Assembly (NCBI GenBank): GCA_017408535.1
Contig: JAFQUL010000201.1
Location: forward strand, 1 to 26,815
Reading direction: 5' to 3'
Source of the DNA: Clostridia bacterium
Lineage (GTDB): Bacteria; Bacillota; Clostridia; Oscillospirales; CAG-272
Length of the DNA: 26,815 nt
The number at the start of each line of letters is the position of its first letter. Position 1 is the stretch's first letter. The translations under genes and the position numbers were made by a program. Shown one piece after another: positions 22,268 to 26,815 of the stretch. The notes beneath the pieces were generated by a model that was not told the origin of the DNA, did no database searches, and saw only the letters and a list, made by a program, of their open reading frames with translations.

Positions 22268-23895
22268 ACTGCGGCACCGTCCCTTACTCCGTTAAGACGG
22301 CAAAGCTCCACACAGTCAGACACCGTTACAGCACCGCTGTAATAACCACGGGTCATTCTGTTTATCGGGGTAGTATAAAAGCTGTTGTCGGAAAAGAACT
22401 CCCGCACAGTATTTTCGGCGACTACTCTGCCGCGGAAAAACATAGCGCATCTGTCGGCACACATTGCGGCAAAATCCACGTCGTGAGTGACTGCAACAAC
22501 TGTTATGCCATTCTTTTTAAGAAGCCTCAGTACCTCGGCAAGCCTTTGCTTTGATACAGCGTCAATACCCTTAGTAGGCTCATCGAGAAGAAGGATTCTC
22601 GGTTTCTGCGACAGCACCTTGGCAAGCGCTATAAGCTGTTTTTCTCCCCCCGACAGGTCATAGGGATGCTTGTCAAGGAGCGTGTCAACGTCTATGGGAA
22701 GCATTTTTGCCTCCTCATAGGCATCTATGAGCTCTTCTCTGACAGTATTTGACAGAAACAGCGTTTCTACCTCCTGGGGAAGAAGTGCAAGGCAGCCGCT
22801 GTAGAGTGAATTATTTTTATATTCCTTTAGTTTTTTTTCGAAGACTCTGATGCTTCCGCTGTACGGTTTAAGTAATCCGGATGCGGCACCGAGAGCAGTA
22901 GTCTTACCCGAGCCGTTTCCGCCGAGAATAAAGTACGCTTCTCCGCTGTAAACCGTCAGACTGAGAGAATCAAGCACATCCTGAGTCTCCTTCGCATAAC
23001 GGAAAAAAACCTGCTTAAATTCAAGTGCCTTTTCTTCGGAATGAGTATATTTCTCACTTGTCAAAGCGGTATGATCTGCCCTAAACCCGGTCTCGATAAA
23101 CCGTTTTCCCTCTCTCACGTCAAGGGGACATTGCCCCTCGCCGTCCACGGCGTGATACAGCTGTGCCGCAGATGGCATTGAAGCAAGTATTTCGGGAGAA
23201 TCCCCCACCCGCGACACGATATCCCGGGGAGAGCCGAGATGAGCTATTCCTCTGTCTTTCATTATCATTATTCTGTCTGAGACTGGTATGACCTCCTCAA
23301 GGCGATGCTCGGTTATTATCACCGTCAGAGACAGCTCACGGTTAAGCTTTTTTACGGTAGATATAAACTCAGATGCCGCTATCGGATCAAGCTGAGAGGT
23401 AGGCTCATCAAGTATCAGTATATCCGGGGACATAGCCATTACCGCCGCAAGATTCAGCATCTGCTTTTGTCCGCCCGACAGCTCTGATGTCTTCTTATCA
23501 TACCAAGCGCTCATACCGAAGTATGAAGCTATCTCCGCTATTCTCAGAGCGATCTTTTCCCTTTTCATTCCGATATTTTCAAGCCCGAAGGCAAGCTCGT
23601 GCCATACGGTATCGGTTACTATCTGCTCATCCGGGGACTGCATAACAAAGCCGATCTTTTCCGCACTGTCAAGATCATCAATATTTTCTCCCGAGATGAG
23701 TATACGTCCGCTTCTATCCCCTTTAGGTGAAAGCTCCTTTTTCAGAAGTCTGAGCAAGGTGGATTTACCGCATCCGGTAGCACCGGAGAGACACAGAAAC
23801 TCGCCCTCGGCAACGGAGAAAGAAATATCTTTAAGTACAGGCTCTTTCTCACCGGGATAACAAAAGCTCAGATCTTCGACCTTAAGTATCTCCAT
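22264..23895 (-). CDS. Energy-coupling factor ATPase, fused EcfA1-EcfA2
   Basis: A 543-residue protein holding two complete ABC ATPase domains in one chain, which supply energy for ECF-type vitamin uptake. Domain 1 has Walker A GATGCGKST (38-46), signature LSGGQ (139-143), Walker B ILILDEP (Asp163, Glu164) and switch His197. Domain 2 has Walker A GGNGSGKT (325-332), signature LSGGE (414-418), Walker B LLLDEP (Glu439) and His471. Both sites are intact, so both could hydrolyse ATP. The linker (about 235-290) is less conserved. Most ECF systems use two separate ATPase genes; fusion is typical of dedicated transporter operons. The gene overlaps ecfT by 28 bases and the S component by 4. GGAGG lies seven bases upstream. 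Confidence 0.95.
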   Translation of the reverse strand: MEILKVEDLSFCYPGEKEPVLKDISFSVAEGEFLCLSGATGCGKSTLLRLLKKELSPKGDRSGRILISGENIDDLDSAEKIGFVMQSPDEQIVTDTVWHELAFGLENIGMKREKIALRIAEIASYFGMSAWYDKKTSELSGGQKQMLNLAAVMAMSPDILILDEPTSQLDPIAASEFISTVKKLNRELSLTVIITEHRLEEVIPVSDRIMIMKDRGIAHLGSPRDIVSRVGDSPEILASMPSAAQLYHAVDGEGQCPLDVREGKRFIETGFRADHTALTSEKYTHSEEKALEFKQVFFRYAKETQDVLDSLSLTVYSGEAYFILGGNGSGKTTALGAASGLLKPYSGSIRVFEKKLKEYKNNSLYSGCLALLPQEVETLFLSNTVREELIDAYEEAKMLPIDVDTLLDKHPYDLSGGEKQLIALAKVLSQKPRILLLDEPTKGIDAVSKQRLAEVLRLLKKNGITVVAVTHDVDFAAMCADRCAMFFRGRVVAENTVREFFSDNSFYTTPINRMTRGYYSGAVTVSDCVELCRLNGVRDGAAV

Positions 23896-24740
23896 CTTAT
23901 CTCCTCCTTCAAATCATTTATTACCGGAAACAGTACAAGTGTACCGTAGGCGGCATAACCGAGCAGATTCGTTACCGTCACAGACGGAAACTGCAGTGCC
24001 GGATAAAATACAAATTTGTGATCTGCGGTAAGCCAAACAGAAACCGCCGTGGCTATGACAGATATAATGATCAATAAGAAGTCACAAAAGTAAAACCTGA
24101 ACGGGGTAAAGCGTGACCGCCTACCCTGTCCGTAACCCCTTGCCGACATACTGTCAGCGGTTACTATACCCTTTTCCAGTGCCCACGTTGTCATTATCGA
24201 AAATACTCTGACTCCGCCGCGTACCCTATCGGGGACATTTCCGTCTTTATAGAGTCCTACTGCAGTCTGAGCGGACCTTACCCTCTTCTGCCGCTCTGAA
24301 AACAAGGGAATATAACGCAGAGCCATAGAAAGCACGAGAGCGACCTTAGGTGAAAATGCCCCAAAAACGTAAAGCAATTTGTCGCTGTCCATTATCCCCG
24401 AAAAGGCTGAAAACCAATAGAGCACAGTTACTATCATAAGAGCATTAAAACAGCCGTAGATAACCGCTTCAAGGGTTATGGGATTATCGTTTATAAAGAA
24501 CAGCACCGTCACACCGTTATGTGATACAAGCGGGTTTACCAGAGCAGTTATGAAAAACAGAATGAGAGAAAAAATATGCCTTTTTAGCTGTCCTTCTCCG
24601 CCCCGCATAAGGGTAAACAGTACTGCACCCAGGAAGGAAACGGCAGTAAAAATGGGATCAGACACAAACATCGTCACACCGGTAACCAAGATAAAATACA
24701 GCGTGACTGCAATGGGATTATATTCAGCAAAGCTTCTCAT
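23868..24740 (-). CDS. ecfT: ECF transporter transmembrane component EcfT
   Basis: A 290-residue membrane protein with membrane helices at each end and the long cytoplasmic coupling helices between. The coupling motifs are SMALRYIP (about 138-145) and DSMSARGYG (about 197-205), equivalent to the ARG-type motifs through which EcfT contacts the two ATPases. EcfT passes the ATPase movement to the S component. The start at 24740 has AGGAGG seven bases upstream. It lies 22 bases after the transcobalamin-like gene and overlaps the ATPase gene by 28 bases, giving a complete T-A-A-S importer within this operon. Confidence 0.93.
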   Translation of the reverse strand: MRSFAEYNPIAVTLYFILVTGVTMFVSDPIFTAVSFLGAVLFTLMRGGEGQLKRHIFSLILFFITALVNPLVSHNGVTVLFFINDNPITLEAVIYGCFNALMIVTVLYWFSAFSGIMDSDKLLYVFGAFSPKVALVLSMALRYIPLFSERQKRVRSAQTAVGLYKDGNVPDRVRGGVRVFSIMTTWALEKGIVTADSMSARGYGQGRRSRFTPFRFYFCDFLLIIISVIATAVSVWLTADHKFVFYPALQFPSVTVTNLLGYAAYGTLVLFPVINDLKEEIRWRYLRSKI

Positions 24741-24762
24741 TTCCTTCCTCCTTTTTTAGTTT

Positions 24763-26385
24763 TTAGCTTCGTCCAAGATCGAGAGAATATATCCACTCGA
24801 TAATATCTCCGTCTGAACTTTTGTAGCTGTCGCACCCGACTGACGGAGATTCTCCGTTGACGTAATACATCCAGCCCGAAAGATCACCGCAGTCAAATTC
24901 ATATAGATAATTTATTCCGGAGATGTATTTCATACCATCTCCGCCCGAGCTTTCGAGGTGTATACCATGCTTCTTTGTAGCTGTGATAAGTGCATCGTAC
25001 ACGGTATCTCCGTCGCAGATATCAACAACGGTATTCCCGAGTATAACACCGTCAGACGGTATATACTCGGTTGAAACGATCCCGTTTGCCGCACTGCAGT
25101 TGATACTGACGGTAACCTGTCCAACTACTTCTTTTGTACCGCCCACGTCGCTGTAGTAGCTGTCCTTTGTCTTTATATCGGTGAAAAGGATCAATAATAC
25201 CGATATAACGGCAATACAGAATACAAAAATGAAATTCTTTTTATTTCTTTTACCGGTAATAAGAAATATTACAGCGATAATAACGGCTATAACTGCAACT
25301 GCACCGCACAGCCACACCTTATAACTTATTTTTTCTTCCGTTTTTTCTTCCGGTGTGTCAATAGCAGACGTAGTTTCTTCGTTCTCTGTTTTTTCTGTGT
25401 GGATCAGTTCTACAGCAGAGGAAACACCGCGAGGAAGATCAAGAAGGTATATAGGACTCTCCCCACCGAGAAAACGAAGATATGATATATACGCAAGCAT
25501 AACCTGTACTGTAGCGGTATCATTTTCTTCGCCGCCTTCAATATGTGAGAATCCACCGCTGCCGATACGGTATTTTTTAAGTCCGTCAAAGAGAGTTTTG
25601 CCGTCCTTAATAAATCTCAGATCTTTCATAGGGTCTATCCCGAGAGAGGAAAGCGCACAGATCACCTGTGCGGTACTCTCGGCATTGGCAACCCCGTAGC
25701 TCTTATAATCGCAGTCCTCAAGCATCAGAGAGGCAAGAAATTCCACTCCTCGGGCAATGGAATCATCCGTTTTCTCTCCCCGGTCAGAAAGAATAGCCAG
25801 CGACTCCAGTACCATAGCGGTAACGTCAGGGTCCCCCGACTTACCGCTAAGCGACCAGCCGCCGTCCCCTGACTGCAGCTCGAGTATTTTTTCGGTAAGC
25901 TGAGATACGTCCATACCTGCGTCGATACCGTTAATATAAAGATGCAGACCGTAGATAAGGCTCATTATTCCCTGCTTTCCCGCTGTGTCGCGTGCAAGCT
26001 CCTCAGCCAGCTTCTTATCTCCACCGGCAGAGAGCAAAACGAGTGCATACTTCTGCCGTGTGACAGCAGAGTTTATCTCTCTGTCGCTTATATACTTTTC
26101 AAGGGCTTGAGTGTAGGCAGAAAAATCTCTGTATCCGCTTTGAGAAAGAGCAAGCACGTACCATTCTGAGCTCACCCCCGCACCGAGAGAGAGCTCGCCC
26201 GTTACCCATCCATCAACGTCTTTTGCTCCGGCAGAAGCAAGCTTATACTTCAGGATATCACAGACGGGATCGGTGATCCCGTCTGCGATATCGCTTTTTT
26301 CAGTATTCACAACGGCAAATGAACAAAGGGTGAAAGCCACCGAAAGTATAACTGTCGCTATGACCGTTAAAAGCTTATTTTTCAT
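24763..26385 (-). CDS. Transcobalamin-like surface protein: alpha/alpha barrel, TM hairpin, DUF4430
   Basis: A 540-residue exported protein. Signal sequence: residues 1-25. Residues about 40-310 are a terpene-cyclase-like alpha/alpha barrel with repeats such as GDGGWSLSGKSGDPDVTAMV, YGVANAESTAQVICAL and GSGGFSHIEGG...DTATVQVML. An acidic Thr/Glu linker (328-353) follows, then two membrane helices (about 357-377 and 385-403) with GKRNKK between. The C-terminal DUF4430 domain (about 420-536) ends with GWMYYVNGESPSVGCDSY...GDIIEWIYSLDLG. Barrel plus DUF4430 is the domain pair of intrinsic factor and transcobalamin, which grip cobalamin between them. Start 26385 (MKNKLL) is preferred over 26439 because only this form begins with a signal peptide. 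It overlaps the upstream gene by 11 bases. The substrate is inferred. Confidence 0.85.
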   Translation of the reverse strand: MKNKLLTVIATVILSVAFTLCSFAVVNTEKSDIADGITDPVCDILKYKLASAGAKDVDGWVTGELSLGAGVSSEWYVLALSQSGYRDFSAYTQALEKYISDREINSAVTRQKYALVLLSAGGDKKLAEELARDTAGKQGIMSLIYGLHLYINGIDAGMDVSQLTEKILELQSGDGGWSLSGKSGDPDVTAMVLESLAILSDRGEKTDDSIARGVEFLASLMLEDCDYKSYGVANAESTAQVICALSSLGIDPMKDLRFIKDGKTLFDGLKKYRIGSGGFSHIEGGEENDTATVQVMLAYISYLRFLGGESPIYLLDLPRGVSSAVELIHTEKTENEETTSAIDTPEEKTEEKISYKVWLCGAVAVIAVIIAVIFLITGKRNKKNFIFVFCIAVISVLLILFTDIKTKDSYYSDVGGTKEVVGQVTVSINCSAANGIVSTEYIPSDGVILGNTVVDICDGDTVYDALITATKKHGIHLESSGGDGMKYISGINYLYEFDCGDLSGWMYYVNGESPSVGCDSYKSSDGDIIEWIYSLDLGRS

Positions 26386-26815
26386 ATACAGATTTTCCTC
26401 TGACCGCAGTAACGCAGAGAGAAATCGCAGCAAAAGCAAAAGCTACGATAACTGAAAGAGAAGCATCGGCGGTCTGAGGTGCCTCCACAACAGGAGCGTC
26501 AGCCGTATTTACTATACATACCGGGGGAACGAGGGTAACAGTATCGGATACTGCGCTGATAAGATGCTCGCCTGCACTAAGCTCTATAGTAACGCTTCCG
26601 TTTTCGTCTGTTACGTACTCTGTCTTCCCGCCGTCAACGGTGATCACCGCTCCGGACACAGGAAGAACGATAGGATTAAATGCCTCATCATAGCCGGCAG
26701 AGGAAAGTTTGAGGGTAAGCTTCTCACCGGCCTTGACCTCTGTATGATGTGCATCAAACCAACTGTAGCTGTCAGACCATGCGGTAAGGTCACTGTATGC
26801 AAAGGCAGAGATATA
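26375..26815 (-). CDS. Surface protein with C-terminal anchor (partial, start off the right edge)
   Basis: The frame is open from the right edge to the TAA at 26375, giving the last 146 residues of a larger protein. The visible part starts YISAFAYSDLTAWSDSYSWF and leads into a beta-rich module with VKAGEKLTLKLSSAGYDEAF and ITVDGGKTEYVTDENGSVTI, which looks like an extracellular Ig-like or carboxypeptidase-regulatory-like fold. It ends with VEAPQTADASL, a hydrophobic helix and the basic tail RGKSVYEK. The order Pro-x-Thr motif, helix, charged tail resembles a degenerate sortase signal. It is the upstream neighbour of the transcobalamin-like gene, overlapping by 11 bases, so it is probably part of the ligand-capture machinery of the ECF operon. 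No function is assigned to the module. Confidence 0.75.
   Translation of the reverse strand, partial: YISAFAYSDLTAWSDSYSWFDAHHTEVKAGEKLTLKLSSAGYDEAFNPIVLPVSGAVITVDGGKTEYVTDENGSVTIELSAGEHLISAVSDTVTLVPPVCIVNTADAPVVEAPQTADASLSVIVAFAFAAISLCVTAVRGKSVYEK

Noticed and set aside
1..26815. CRISPR arrays, tRNAs, insertion sequences or phage attachment sites
   Set aside because: I saw no regularly spaced repeats, tRNA-like cloverleaf, transposase motif or long terminal repeats in any intergenic stretch.

Overview
The window looks like chromosomal DNA from an anaerobic, low-to-moderate GC Firmicute of class Clostridia, probably an uncultured gut lineage near Oscillospirales or Ruminococcaceae. The supports are [FeFe]-hydrogenase maturases, AGGAGG-type ribosome binding sites, TTGACA/TATAAT promoters, a yybP-ykoY (manganese) riboswitch, a DUF1540 protein, an ECF vitamin transporter and MATE pumps. 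No rRNA, tRNA, CRISPR array, transposase or phage gene is visible. I identify 23 complete protein genes (one of them interrupted by a stop), one plausible very small gene, and one partial gene at each end.

Left part (1-2088): a gene start pointing off the left edge, then mscL and a Gfo/Idh/MocA oxidoreductase on the minus strand, and a divergent promoter region. Positions 1927-6984 form the hydrogenase maturation operon: a promoter, a leader with an attenuator-like terminator, a TM1266-type small regulator, hydE, hydG, hydF and a DMT permease. hydG carries an in-frame TAG at 3842-3844 although both halves are otherwise conserved. The hydrogenase itself is not in the window.

Middle (7000-12833): a lipoprotein of unknown role; a compact minus-strand unit with consensus promoter, 37-39 codon ORF and terminator that is easily missed; a DUF1540 protein; a CmpB-like membrane protein; then a manganese riboswitch controlling mntP and a P2A-type cation ATPase, which together look like a manganese-efflux operon.

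Right (12837-18001, minus strand): a five-gene operon, MATE pump, D-threonine-aldolase-like PLP enzyme, second MATE pump, HD phosphohydrolase and HAD phosphatase, from a TTTACA/TATAAT promoter to a terminator shared with the ATPase gene. Next is a large membrane-anchored heparinase II/III-like polysaccharide lyase with its own promoter and terminator.

Far right (21584-26815, minus strand): a tightly packed operon with a surface protein (partial), a transcobalamin-like protein (alpha/alpha barrel plus DUF4430), EcfT, a fused two-domain EcfA and an S component. This looks like a self-contained ECF importer with its own surface capture proteins. A corrinoid is the best guess for its substrate. 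The transcobalamin-like protein has a two-helix membrane hairpin between its two putative ligand-binding domains, and I consider it the most interesting protein in the window.
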